A stretch of DNA of 64,000 bases from Paenibacillus ihbetae (GTDB lineage Bacteria > Bacillota > Bacilli > Paenibacillales > Paenibacillaceae), in NCBI RefSeq assembly GCF_002741055.1, contig NZ_CP016809.1, positions 6,529,820 to 6,593,819 of the forward strand, given 5' to 3'. Both the position numbers and the translations under genes were made by a program. Under the pieces are notes generated by a model. It was not told where the DNA came from, ran no database searches, and saw only the letters and a program-made list of their open reading frames with translations. This document shows, one piece after another, positions 18,262-26,985 of this stretch (its first letter is position 1; each line of letters opens with the position of its first letter).

Positions 18262-18330
18262 ATGAATTGGGGCGCTGTCATTATCCTTCTATGCGTCGAT
18301 ATATTAGCAATTAAGCTAACAGAAACGTAA
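18262..18330 (+). CDS. possible 22-residue hydrophobic peptide
   Basis: ATG 18262 with AGAAGG nine bases upstream opens a frame reading MNWGAVIILLCVDILAIKLT plus two residues. It is one hydrophobic helix, and is followed at once by a perfect terminator. The 3' end coincides with a weak copy of the ATTAAGCTAAC repeat module, so it may be fortuitous. Confidence 0.3.
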   Translation: MNWGAVIILLCVDILAIKLTET

Positions 18331-18345
18331 GTTGAATAAGGCTTA

Positions 18346-18378
18346 AAAATGAGCAGGCTACAGTTGCCTGCTCATTTT
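18346..18378. terminator. strong bidirectional terminator
   Basis: Perfect 13-bp stem AAAATGAGCAGGC / GCCTGCTCATTTT with a 7-base loop and A/T tracts on both sides. Confidence 0.9.
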
Positions 18379-18478
18379 ATTAAAGTTACGGGAAGTAGAG
18401 TTTCATTATAAACGTACTATCCAAAATAGTGTGTGATAAACTATTAGAAGCACGACGCTTGGGGGGATAAAGGACACA

Positions 18479-19417
18479 ATGGAAAAATCTGCAGTTATAC
18501 AAGCAGAGCGAATAGCATGCGATTTTCTTCAGGAACAAGTAAAAAGTTCATATCAAATTATAGGTAAAGGCATCATAAATCAAATTTTCGTAGTCGAAAC
18601 GGAGAGTCATAAAGTTGTTGTCCGGATGAACGATAAAGATACATTTCAGAGCTTTATCACAGAAAAGTGGTGCATCGAGCAGGCAGCCGCAGTTGGCGTT
18701 CCAGGACCTAAGGTGTTGTCCATTGGTATAGTTGATGAAACCGCATTTATGATTCAAGCCTTTATTGAGGGAGACAACGGGGTAGACAGTACTGTTCCCA
18801 AGTCTGATATTTGGAGAAAACTAGGCGAATATGCCAAGCGTATTCATTCTATTCAAGTGAGAGGATATGGAGGGGATCTGATTGATCCAGTCCACGGTGA
18901 GTTTCAGTCACCTACTCATGCCGGATCAGACGGCAGTTGGCAAGGGTATGTGCAATATAATATCAATTGTTTGAATGAGCATGATCGTTTGATTGAGCTT
19001 GGAGTAATTACTCCGAAGGAATCGCAGAGAGTAAAAAAACTGTTTGAAAATTTGAAGAATACATCGTTTCACTTCGGCTTAAACCATGGAGACATGTCTT
19101 TGAAGAATACAATTGTCAATCAGGCAAAGCAAGTTATATTACTGGACTGGAATCCAGAAGTAAGCGTGGTACCGCATGCAACTGTTGCTCAATTGATACA
19201 TTATCAAATTTTAGGACTAGAAGAAAGTGCAAGTGTTGAGGAATTTAAAGCGTTTATGGACGGGTACGGAATAAGTGAAAAAGACCTACCTGAAACGAGG
19301 CATTTGCTACTATTAAGGGCTTTCGATAACCTAAGGTGGGCTATTGATCGAAGCCCTGATCTGATCGATCCCTATGCTGCGTTTGCAAAACAAGTCATCA
19401 ACATGATTATGGATTAG
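18479..19417 (+). CDS. phosphotransferase (APH family)
   Basis: 312 residues, kinase-fold small-molecule phosphotransferase. Seen: GKGIINQIFVVE (nucleotide loop), VVVRMND (Lys), hinge AFIEGDNG, catalytic NHGDMSLKNTI (His-Gly-Asp, Asn) and the metal site VILLDWNPE. ATG 18479 has a GGGGGGATAAAGG stretch upstream. It is followed by minus-strand genes, so it is transcribed alone. Aminoglycosides, homoserine or choline are possible substrates of the family. Confidence 0.85.
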   Translation: MEKSAVIQAERIACDFLQEQVKSSYQIIGKGIINQIFVVETESHKVVVRMNDKDTFQSFITEKWCIEQAAAVGVPGPKVLSIGIVDETAFMIQAFIEGDNGVDSTVPKSDIWRKLGEYAKRIHSIQVRGYGGDLIDPVHGEFQSPTHAGSDGSWQGYVQYNINCLNEHDRLIELGVITPKESQRVKKLFENLKNTSFHFGLNHGDMSLKNTIVNQAKQVILLDWNPEVSVVPHATVAQLIHYQILGLEESASVEEFKAFMDGYGISEKDLPETRHLLLLRAFDNLRWAIDRSPDLIDPYAAFAKQVINMIMD

Positions 19418-19456
19418 CAAAAAATGATCGGTTGATGATGCGTCATAGAGGCGGAG

Positions 19457-20116
19457 TCAGAGAGCTAGTTTCTTTGCAAAGAATCTAAAAGATTTCTCAG
19501 AGCAAATTTCGGATAATTCCGATTTCAACCGAATCCTCGCATCATCGACGAGTACATCTTCACTTCTTGCCTGAATCGAGCTCAACCATAATTCCGAAGG
19601 TTGGTAGCACATACTGTTCCAGCCTGAATTATCTTCATTTTGTTTTGCTGCTCCAGTGATAACGACATCACCATAATTCTGTAGTTCAACCAGTGACGTT
19701 TCATATTCTTTTTTGTTCTCTTTTTTATCCAAACCGGTCAATTTCCGCAAGTTTCGCGAATCGATATTTCCATGCTCGCACAAGACTTTATAGATATGAT
19801 ACGCAGTTCTTGATATCAGACCGTCATTATAACGTACTTCAATGGTTTTGCCGGATGATAGGAGGGACCTGACTATGGGAAAATAATCGGTTTGAATGAA
19901 GCAGGCCTTATCACTAAAAAACTTTCCATATGCAGCAACACCGTCTTGGACAATCCGAATACGCCACAACCATGGATCCGTACCGGATCCTGAATGCCAG
20001 TCGTTATGATCCGCCGCAGCTGTCAACGATGGATAATCTGGGATAAACGCTGCGAACGGAAGAATCTTATTTTTTTCTACTAATTGGACAAATTCTTCAT
20101 AACTTATAGTACTCAT
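19457..20116 (-). CDS. AlkZ-related protein
   Basis: 219 residues resembling the compact AlkZ/YcaQ-related family often annotated in Paenibacillus: FIPDYPSLT, WHSGSGTDPWLWRIRIV, AAYGKFFSDKACFI, FPIVRSLL, then RYNDGLISRTAYHIYKVL and a winged-helix segment IDSRNLRKLTGL. YcaQ/AlkZ are DNA glycosylases for interstrand crosslinks, but this short branch is not known to have that activity. It starts 11 bases after the VOC gene on the same strand, probably one operon. Confidence 0.75.
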   Translation of the reverse strand: MSTISYEEFVQLVEKNKILPFAAFIPDYPSLTAAADHNDWHSGSGTDPWLWRIRIVQDGVAAYGKFFSDKACFIQTDYFPIVRSLLSSGKTIEVRYNDGLISRTAYHIYKVLCEHGNIDSRNLRKLTGLDKKENKKEYETSLVELQNYGDVVITGAAKQNEDNSGWNSMCYQPSELWLSSIQARSEDVLVDDARIRLKSELSEICSEKSFRFFAKKLAL

Positions 20117-20127
20117 TCAATACACCC

Positions 20128-20514
20128 CTACTCCATAGGAATTTCATGATACAACTCGATCAAGTTTCCTGCTGGATCTCTGAAATTTAAGCTTCTAATC
20201 CCATATTGCCTTGAAACCGGCTCAGATATAAAGTTTACCTTTCCCTTCAATTCGAGAAATGACTTATCTACGTCATTCACTTGAAAGACGATGACTGTCC
20301 TATCATTAAAGTGATCGTCTACAGAGTAAGATTCGTTGATCGCTTCGGCCATGGATTTTCGGTCAAAAAGGGCCAGAGTAGTGTTACCTGCATTGAAATC
20401 AGCATATCTTCCTTCCTCTGTTCCCCAAATGGGTTCCAACCCCATTACATCTCGGTAAAAAATAAAACATTCCTTAAAGCAATCTACAAGCAAGCGAGTG
20501 TGAGTTAGTTCCAT
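20128..20514 (-). CDS. VOC family protein
   Basis: 128 residues with two beta-alpha-beta-beta-beta units of the glyoxalase/bleomycin-resistance fold: HTRLLVDCFKECFIFYRDVMGLEPIWG, then VIVFQVNDVDKSFLELK and the terminal RSLNFRDPAGNLIELYHE. The usual metal His and Glu positions are visible (H4, E late). Substrate unknown. First gene of the minus-strand pair. Confidence 0.85.
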   Translation of the reverse strand: MELTHTRLLVDCFKECFIFYRDVMGLEPIWGTEEGRYADFNAGNTTLALFDRKSMAEAINESYSVDDHFNDRTVIVFQVNDVDKSFLELKGKVNFISEPVSRQYGIRSLNFRDPAGNLIELYHEIPME

Positions 20515-20879
20515 GCCAATGGCCTCCAGACTATTTTGGAATAATTCGGTAATGAATCCTTATAAATATAACATTAACTGGGCTTAAGTGCTAATACATG
20601 TTCTAACACTCACATATCACCTCCTAGTACTTTATTTAAGTGATAAGAAAATAGGTGGGCTGGCACTTCAAGTGATTCATGTTTCCTGTTCACTTCATTA
20701 CTTAACGAAAGTTAACGAGAATCTAAAACTTAGTATAGATTAGGATAGTGACAACTTCTGTCATAGTCATAAAGATACGGAGCTGATCGCATTTATAAAT
20801 TCAAATGGGTCATGGAATTGATGAAGACCGTCAAATTTTAGAAGTAATACGTGACTCTAAGATACAAAGCGGAAAGAAA
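20515..20879. other. intergenic, nothing recognised
   Basis: Promoter region for the VOC operon at its left end; otherwise no supported gene or structure. Confidence 0.4.
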
Positions 20880-20975
20880 GGAAATTATTTAGCTAACGAG
20901 CAGGGTAGTTCAATAATTTCTCGAATTCTCTACATATGTGGCTATTTACGAAGAGCATAGATAGGATGTTATGCG
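20880..20975 (+). repeat. dispersed repeat, distal modules
   Basis: ATTTAGCTAACGAGCAGGGTAG, then TTTCTCGAATTCTCTACATA and GGCTATTTACGAAGAGCATAGATAGGATGTTAT. This lines up with the end of the copy at 44205-44295. Confidence 0.65.
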
Positions 20976-21242
20976 AAACCGGGGCACTTATTTCATTTAT
21001 ATGCGCTATTCACAGGTGGTAGCTTATCTATTTCAAGCTAGTTCAATAATGTTAAGTCCTCTCCCTGAGGGTAGCTCTAAAGCCTGCCGTTACAGACAGC
21101 GGGTGACCGTACCACAAGTAACGGCAAGTGTTTTGATGATATGGGTTCTGTACCCACAATGCTATAAATGGTTACGAGCTAAACGCAGGGATAGGCAGGA
21201 TAGCCCAAGAATTCATTGAATAAAGGGAGGGGGGTCAGCTTG

Positions 21243-21686
21243 GTGGATCAGATTACTCTTCACCGGTCCGATTGCTCTGATGTTGAGACAATAGCAAATT
21301 TACGGGCAATAGTACTACATGATGATTTAACAAGGTTAGGAAGATTTAATGAAGAGAGGGTTCGCCAACGTTTAAGGGATTCATTTGATCCAAATCATAC
21401 ATGGATCATAAAAGCAGGGCCTAGGTTTATTGGATGCATTGCTTTCAAAACGCTATCTGACGGGTATTTATTAGAGCATTTTTACATCCATCCTGATTTC
21501 CAAGGCAAAGGAATCGGCAGCCAAGTATTAACTTATTTCCTGAAACAAGATCATGTCGCAGGAAAACGGGTTACTTTGAATGTTCTTCAAGGAAGCGCGG
21601 CTATTCGTCTATATGAACGCTTCGGGTTTGCAGTGGATCGTGAGGATCCCGTTGATATTTTTATGTCCACGGTAGTAGACTCGTAG
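21243..21686 (+). CDS. GNAT family N-acetyltransferase
   Basis: About 147 residues. Acetyl-CoA binding motif A is clear: HFYIHPDFQGKGIGSQVL; motif B appears as LNVLQGSAAIRLYERFGF. GTG 21243 (or TTG 21240) is chosen because AAGGGAGGGG ends eight bases upstream; an earlier ATG at 21216 precedes that site. Substrate unknown. A strong hairpin follows at 21837. Confidence 0.85.
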   Translation: MDQITLHRSDCSDVETIANLRAIVLHDDLTRLGRFNEERVRQRLRDSFDPNHTWIIKAGPRFIGCIAFKTLSDGYLLEHFYIHPDFQGKGIGSQVLTYFLKQDHVAGKRVTLNVLQGSAAIRLYERFGFAVDREDPVDIFMSTVVDS

Positions 21687-21836
21687 GGTTCATTTTTCAT
21701 GACGGATAACGATAGTTTCAGGACATACTGGCTCCCTTTCGGCTAGAAACTGAAGCTTTGTCTGATGTCTCCATCTTGAATGAGTCATAGCAACTTGTTA
21801 TTGCACTAACGAAGAACTATAGCGCAACAATTCATT

Positions 21837-21866
21837 ACGGCAGCTGGCCACGTGACCGGCTGCCGT
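21837..21866. terminator. bidirectional hairpin
   Basis: ACGGCAGCTGG / CCGGCTGCCGT, 11-bp stem with one G-T pair, loop CCACGTGA, followed by TGTT. It sits between converging GNAT and AraC genes. A related block lies at 60262. Confidence 0.7.
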
Positions 21867-21913
21867 TGTTCGTTGAAGTAACATTAGATTATGAAGAAGA
21901 GAATCTTCCTTCA

Positions 21914-22777
21914 TCATTGGGCAGCAGAGAACTTGCGGGAAATTTCCCTATATGCTGTTGGTGACATGCCTTTTTTAGCCGTAAATTGTTTAATGAAGTA
22001 AGTGTCATACTCAAATCCGGTAGCTCGTGCAATTTCATTTAAGCTCATGTCGGTATGAGTCAGAAGATTCCCCGCAACCTTCAAGCGGTGCGACATTAAG
22101 TAGCCCATCGCTGTGGACCCGCATCTTTCCTGAAACATCTTATTGAGCGAAACGCGGTTCAAGTACGCGCACTTTGTTAAATCATCCAGGGTGATTTTGT
22201 TCGAATAATTGGTGTGTATATATTCCAGAACCAAATCCACAGGTGATTGTTCACTGTGACGGTTTAAATCTTCAAGCACTCCCATGATTTGAATAAAATA
22301 TTTTTTGATTCTACATGCCCAGAGTGCATCGCTTTGCGCATACACTTCCGTGCCAAGCACAAAAAACCACTCCAATAATTGTGGATATGCCTTCTCAGTT
22401 ATGCGAGGTATGCCCGTTCGTTCAGGAGACTTACGAAACAGCGAAAGACCTGTTTGTATTTTCAAATCGGTCGGAAAGTAATTTTGTGTTTCAGAATGGG
22501 GGGTTGATTTAAGAAAATCCGGATGAAAACAAAATGAGGATGCAGAAACGTTGTGCTTATCTAAAACCTGTATCGTATCCTCTGCAGACAAACAAAGAAT
22601 AGCGGGTGCTGAAATGGTGACCGGGCGTTCGTTCAATATCCCTTTTATACTTCCATTCGTAATAAAAACCAGAGTAAACCGCTCCGGATAGGGGAAATGT
22701 GTAAAATCCTCGGCAGCTACAAATTCGATATGTACCGTTCTATTTTTATGGCGGTCAATTTGTGGCATGGTTCTCAC
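21914..22777 (-). CDS. AraC family regulator
   Basis: 287 residues. N-terminal cupin-like sensor region (residues 1-170) and C-terminal double HTH: KITLDDLTKCAYLNRVSLNKMFQERCG, then MSLNEIARATGFEYDTYFIKQFTAKKGMSPTAYR. It is transcribed divergently from the gap gene with about 97 bases between them, so gap is the likely target. Confidence 0.88.
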   Translation of the reverse strand: MRTMPQIDRHKNRTVHIEFVAAEDFTHFPYPERFTLVFITNGSIKGILNERPVTISAPAILCLSAEDTIQVLDKHNVSASSFCFHPDFLKSTPHSETQNYFPTDLKIQTGLSLFRKSPERTGIPRITEKAYPQLLEWFFVLGTEVYAQSDALWACRIKKYFIQIMGVLEDLNRHSEQSPVDLVLEYIHTNYSNKITLDDLTKCAYLNRVSLNKMFQERCGSTAMGYLMSHRLKVAGNLLTHTDMSLNEIARATGFEYDTYFIKQFTAKKGMSPTAYREISRKFSAAQ

Positions 22778-22874
22778 CTGACAGATAGTATAGTTAAATG
22801 CTTCACTTATGACAGTGTATCACAAAAATTCAAAGGATATAATTTGGATATCTGACAGAAAGGTGGTTATGATG

Positions 22875-23876
22875 ATGGCAATCAACATCGCAATTAACGG
22901 TTTTGGCAGAATTGGCAGACTTGCATTTCGGCAGCTTTTTGATACTGATGGATATAGAGTTGCAGCCATCAATGATCTTACAAGTCCGCAGATGCTTGCG
23001 CACCTGCTGAAGCACGACACCACGCAAGGACGTTATGAAGCCAAGATTGGTTATAGCGAAAACAGCTTGAACGTGAATGGTGTGGATATTCCGATTTATA
23101 CCGAAAAAGACCCCGGCAAGCTCCCCTGGAAAGAACTGCAAATTGATGTTGTACTGGAATGCACCGGCTTCTTCGCATCGAAAAAAGCGTCAGCAGCACA
23201 TATTGAAGCAGGCGCAAAAAAGGTGCTGATCTCCACCACTGCCGGGAAGGATGTTCCTACGATTGTTTTCGGTATTAATGAACATACGTTGACTAAGAAC
23301 GATACCATTGTTTCGGCTGCTTCCTGTACGACGAACTGCCTTGCGCCAATGGCGTATTTCTTGAACGAGCTTGCACCAATCAAAAAGGGCTTTATGACAA
23401 CCATCCACGCCTACACAAATGACCAGAATACCTTGGATGGACCCCATGCCAAAGTCGACCTGCGGCGGGCGCGTTCTGCGGCGGGTAACATCATTCCGAC
23501 CTCAACCGGAGCAGCAAAGGCAATCGGGCTAGTGATCCCGTCCTTGGATGGCAAGCTGGATGGAACATCGCAAAGGGTGCCGGTCATGGCGGGCTCATTG
23601 ACAGAATTAACCGCAGTGGTAGGCGGCTCCGTGACAGCAGAGCAGGTCAATAAGAAGATGGAACAGTCTCAATCGGATGAGTATGGATATACAGATGAAC
23701 AGCTTGTTTCGTCTGATATTATCGGCATGACTTACGGCAGTTTGTTCGACGCAACACAGACAAAGGTAACAGAGCTAGGAACAGACACATTGGTGAAAAT
23801 AGCTGCGTGGTATGATAACGAGAACTCCTTTACCAGCCAGTTAGTACGCACCGCAAAATACTTAGCCCAATTATAA
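22875..23876 (+). CDS. gap: type I glyceraldehyde-3-phosphate dehydrogenase
   Basis: 333 residues. NAD-binding INGFGRIGR at the N-terminus, catalytic Cys in [35 protein letters not shown] phosphate site, [12 protein letters not shown] and [14 protein letters not shown] at the end. Three in-frame ATGs (22869, 22872, 22875) follow GAAAGGTGG; the last gives the usual N-terminus. It is not in a gapA-pgk-tpi operon but alone, divergent from an AraC gene, which suggests a conditionally expressed paralogue. Confidence 0.95.
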   Translation: MAINIAINGFGRIGRLAFRQLFDTDGYRVAAINDLTSPQMLAHLLKHDTTQGRYEAKIGYSENSLNVNGVDIPIYTEKDPGKLPWKELQIDVVLECTGFFASKKASAAHIEAGAKKVLISTTAGKDVPTIVFGINEHTLTKNDTIVSAASCTTNCLAPMAYFLNELAPIKKGFMTTIHAYTNDQNTLDGPHAKVDLRRARSAAGNIIPTSTGAAKAIGLVIPSLDGKLDGTSQRVPVMAGSLTELTAVVGGSVTAEQVNKKMEQSQSDEYGYTDEQLVSSDIIGMTYGSLFDATQTKVTELGTDTLVKIAAWYDNENSFTSQLVRTAKYLAQL

Positions 23877-24052
23877 TGTTTAGCGGGCTAAAGGATACTA
23901 AAAATGAGCGAAAACCACAAGGGCTGCCATAAACAGTGAAACAGGACATATCACACGGGAAAAGGGGCTGTCCTTGTTCGCATGGCATGGGGACATAAGA
24001 GTGCCGAGTGTCGCTTGTTAAGAAAAAGCTGAGATAGAGCCACATTTGCCTA

Positions 24053-24090
24053 AGAAATGCCCACGCCACGGTGTTTGGGCATTTCTGTTT
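24053..24090 (+). terminator. terminator downstream of gap
   Basis: Perfect 11-bp stem AGAAATGCCCA / TGGGCATTTCT, loop of 12, then GTTT. It is 176 bases after the gap stop; the bases between show nothing else. Confidence 0.7.
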
Positions 24091-24323
24091 GGAATAAAAG
24101 AACAATGAAATGGATGAAATCAATGCAAATATCATATTTCTATGTATCTAACCGATCCAACTCATCACCGAGAACCCATCGAAGAGATGAGAGTCTCTCA
24201 TTAATTATACCCCAGCATGCTTCCCGAACTTCTTTGTTTACATAATCTAAACGTATATTTAATATTTGCATAATCCTATACAGGTAAACTCTCTTTGTAT
24301 AAGACAGCTAAAAGGAGAGAGGC

Positions 24324-26345
24324 ATGTTGAAAAAAAACTTGCTTGGGATTGGTTTGGCTGCAGTGTTGGTCGCTTCATTAGGCAGCCCGACAGCTGCTCG
24401 TGCATCAGAATCAATGGATTTGACGATTTTGCACATAAATGACCATCATTCGCATCTGGATCCCCAACCGTTTGATCTGAGCTTAAACTATGACGACACG
24501 CAAGAAGGAGAGAAGGTACGCCTCCAATTGGGTGGAATGTCATACATATCCTCTTTAATTCATGAACATAGAAACGATCACTCCTTGCTACTGCAGAGCG
24601 GGGAGTTGAACGGAACGCTCTATTACAGTTTGTATAAGGGCGAAACCGACATGAAGGTAGTCAACGCTTTGCAGCCGGATGCTTACATGGTTGGCAATCA
24701 CGAGTTTGACGAGGGCGACCAACACTTTGTTGATTTATATAAGACCGCGACCTTCCCGATCCTGGCAGGGAATATAACGCCGACCGAACAGTCGCCTCTC
24801 TACGGACATCTGGAAAAGCCGTATGTGATCAAAGAAGTAAACGGGGAGCAAATTGCCATCATCGGAGTGATCAAAATCGAAAAAACGAAGGAATCCTCAC
24901 TGATTAGCGATAATGTAGAATTTATTGATGAGATCGAATTCGTTAAGTCAACGGTGGAAGAAGTTAAAAAGCAGGGCATTAATAAAATCATCGTGCTGAG
25001 CCACTTAGGATACGATTTCGACCAATTGCTGGCAGCGGAATCGAGCGACGTCGATCTGATCGTTGGCGGAGATACGCATAACCTGCTCGATTCTTCCGGA
25101 GAAGCGACAGCTTTAGGTTTGCCGGTAACCGGCGAATATCCGACGATTGTTCATAACGCTGACGGCAAAGACACCTACATTGTCCAAGCGTGGGAATATG
25201 CAAAAGCTTTGGGCAAAATCGATTTGAAATTTGATGCGCAAGGCGAAATCATCAGTGCAACAGGAAAGCCATTCATCCCTGTCGGCGAACCATACCAAAT
25301 AAATGAAAATGGACAATGGGTCGATGCGAATAAGACTACATTAGCCAAAATTAAAGAAGCAATTAATAATAACAGCGTTTTGGTAGAAGGCCAGATTGAT
25401 CAAGCTATTGAAGAAATCATCACGCCTTACCGGGAGGAAGTCAAAGCCGAAATGGATACCGTAATCGGCTCGATTACGGAAACGCTGTCTAACGAGCGGA
25501 TTCCGAAGCCTTTCACGGATGCTAAAGACGCGAATGGCAGCTTTGCGGCGCAAGTAGTTGCCGACTCTTTCTTATACGGACTGCCCCATGCCGATGTGGC
25601 CATCCAAAATGCAGGCGGCGTAAGAGCAAACTTTGTGCAAGGCGATTTTACAATGGCAGATGCGTATACGATGCTGCCGTTTTCCAATACGATTACTACG
25701 CTAAAAATAACCGGCGGAGAAATACGCGATGTACTAGATGATGCCATTCGGTATTCGCAAGGAATTACGCAGTCGACAGGCGCGTTTCCTTATTCGTCGC
25801 ATTTGAGATACGACGTTTACTTAAACGCAGGCCAGGATGTTAAGAGCGCGTACAATATCGAAGTGAAAGATAGGAAGACAGGCAAATGGTCCCCCCTCGA
25901 CATGGACAAAACCTATGTTGTAGTGACAAATTCGTTCACAGCCCTTGGTAAAGACGGGTATACGACTTTTGAAAAGGCCATTCAGAGGGATCCTGAAGTA
26001 AAGGTGGAAACTTACATTCAATATGCGGTACCGCTTGTCGAGTTATTTACAGAGCAGCTGAATAGTGGGGAAGTCGTGAAACCGGGCGTCGATAGTTATT
26101 CCATAAAGTCGGTCAAAGAGTGGCGGGCAGAATCGTCAAAGGCAGACGAAGCACCTGTTAATGAATCCATCAAAGAAAATAGAGCAGTAAAATCATACAC
26201 TGTAGTTGAAGGGGATAATCTCTTTAGAATTGCTAAGAAAACATTGAACGACGGGGGGCGCTGGAGAGAAATTTATGAATTGAATAAAGACAAAATTACA
26301 ACCCCCAACATGATTTATCCGAAACAAGTTATTGTGCTACCGTAG
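24324..26345 (+). CDS. secreted 5'-nucleotidase family protein with LysM
   Basis: 673 residues. Signal peptide (cleavage near ARAS, about residue 28). Metallophosphoesterase domain (about 35-270) with HINDHHSH, GNHEFDEG, LSHLGYDF and GGDTHN. 5'-nucleotidase C-terminal domain (about 380-560) with NAGGVRANF and GDFTMADAYTMLPFSNTI. A C-terminal LysM (about 620-673, YTVVEGDNLFRIAKKTL through PKQVIVLP) should bind peptidoglycan. Function inferred: wall-attached UshA/YfkN-like enzyme that releases phosphate and nucleosides from extracellular nucleotides. ATG 24324 follows AAAGGAGAGAGGC. Confidence 0.92.
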   Translation: MLKKNLLGIGLAAVLVASLGSPTAARASESMDLTILHINDHHSHLDPQPFDLSLNYDDTQEGEKVRLQLGGMSYISSLIHEHRNDHSLLLQSGELNGTLYYSLYKGETDMKVVNALQPDAYMVGNHEFDEGDQHFVDLYKTATFPILAGNITPTEQSPLYGHLEKPYVIKEVNGEQIAIIGVIKIEKTKESSLISDNVEFIDEIEFVKSTVEEVKKQGINKIIVLSHLGYDFDQLLAAESSDVDLIVGGDTHNLLDSSGEATALGLPVTGEYPTIVHNADGKDTYIVQAWEYAKALGKIDLKFDAQGEIISATGKPFIPVGEPYQINENGQWVDANKTTLAKIKEAINNNSVLVEGQIDQAIEEIITPYREEVKAEMDTVIGSITETLSNERIPKPFTDAKDANGSFAAQVVADSFLYGLPHADVAIQNAGGVRANFVQGDFTMADAYTMLPFSNTITTLKITGGEIRDVLDDAIRYSQGITQSTGAFPYSSHLRYDVYLNAGQDVKSAYNIEVKDRKTGKWSPLDMDKTYVVVTNSFTALGKDGYTTFEKAIQRDPEVKVETYIQYAVPLVELFTEQLNSGEVVKPGVDSYSIKSVKEWRAESSKADEAPVNESIKENRAVKSYTVVEGDNLFRIAKKTLNDGGRWREIYELNKDKITTPNMIYPKQVIVLP

Positions 26346-26393
26346 CTAAATACATGTTCCCAAAAACAAACCCACACTAGTGGATACTATAGT

Positions 26394-26769
26394 ATGGACG
26401 GGGACGGAGACCATTTTGAATGGGATGCGCCGGAACGGGAATACGCAGCTGCGTGGCAAAACAAACCGAAGTGGGTTGTGTCGAGGACGTTAGTGTCCGT
26501 CGGTCCGAACGCTTCTCTGATCGAGGGCGACCTCTCAGAGGCCATACGTGGGCTGAAGGTTCAGCATGAAGGGGAAATTGAAGTTGCCGGGCCAGAGTTG
26601 GCTCACAGTCTAACCGAGCTCGGTCTCGTTGATGAGTATCGACTCTATCTCCATCCAGTCGTACTGGGTCACGGCAAGCCGTTCTTCGCCGGTCCGCGGC
26701 CGCCGCTACGCCTCGTGGCAAGCGATCGAAATGCAAGCAGGTGATCAGGTTGACCTACGTTCCAGCATA
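26394..26769 (+). pseudogene. RibD C-terminal/dihydrofolate reductase-like, broken
   Basis: Residues matching the middle and end of the RibD_C family: EREYAAAWQNKPKWVVSRTL, GDLSEAIRGLK, GEIEVAGPELAHSL, LGLVDEYRLYLHPVVLGHGKPFF. The N-terminal third (about 60-70 residues) is missing. After RLVASDR the frame shifts, and the family's usual last residues LTYVPA followed by stop are in another frame at 26752-26769. Both lesions mark it as a remnant. Confidence 0.85.
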
Positions 26770-26795
26770 GTTTTGCGGTTAACCCAGCATACATT

Positions 26796-26899
26796 TGGTG
26801 GCGATAGCGGAAGGGTTCCACGCGTACGACCGTTAAGCCTTCCAGCGCGATGGTACTTGGACTGAAGGGTCCTGAAGAGTAGGACGTCGCCAAGCGAAC
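26796..26899 (+). pseudogene. 5S rRNA remnant
   Basis: Sequence matches 5S rRNA of Paenibacillus-like bacteria along its length: TTGGTGGCGATAGCG at the 5' end, GGGTTCCACGCG, ACGACCGTTAAGCC, TGGTACTTGGACTGAAGGG and AGTAGGACGTCGCCAAGC at the 3' end. About 104 bases rather than about 117: the loop segment that normally reads CCCATCCCGAACA between CGCGTA and CGACCG is deleted, and GGGAGAG has become GAAGAG. No 16S or 23S neighbours. The RibD_C remnant lies 26 bases upstream. Confidence 0.85.
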
Positions 26900-26910
26900 A
26901 ACCCAAAGAA

Positions 26911-26940
26911 ACCACGATCATTTACGATCGTGGTATCTTT
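26911..26940 (+). terminator. terminator after 5S remnant
   Basis: Nine-bp perfect stem ACCACGATC / GATCGTGGT, six-base loop, then ATCTTTGTTGTT. Position and form fit the 3' end of a former rRNA operon. Confidence 0.75.
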
Positions 26941-26985
26941 GTTGTTACCTGGGCGCCGCTGCCTGCTTAAAATCGCAGACCATCC

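Noticed and set aside
20971..21219. 82-residue open frame between the repeat and the GNAT gene
   Set aside because: It begins inside a repeat module, lacks a ribosome site and has low-quality composition. The stretch does contain TGCCGTTAC / GTAACGGCA (21085-21126) with a 24-base loop, too weak to call an RNA.
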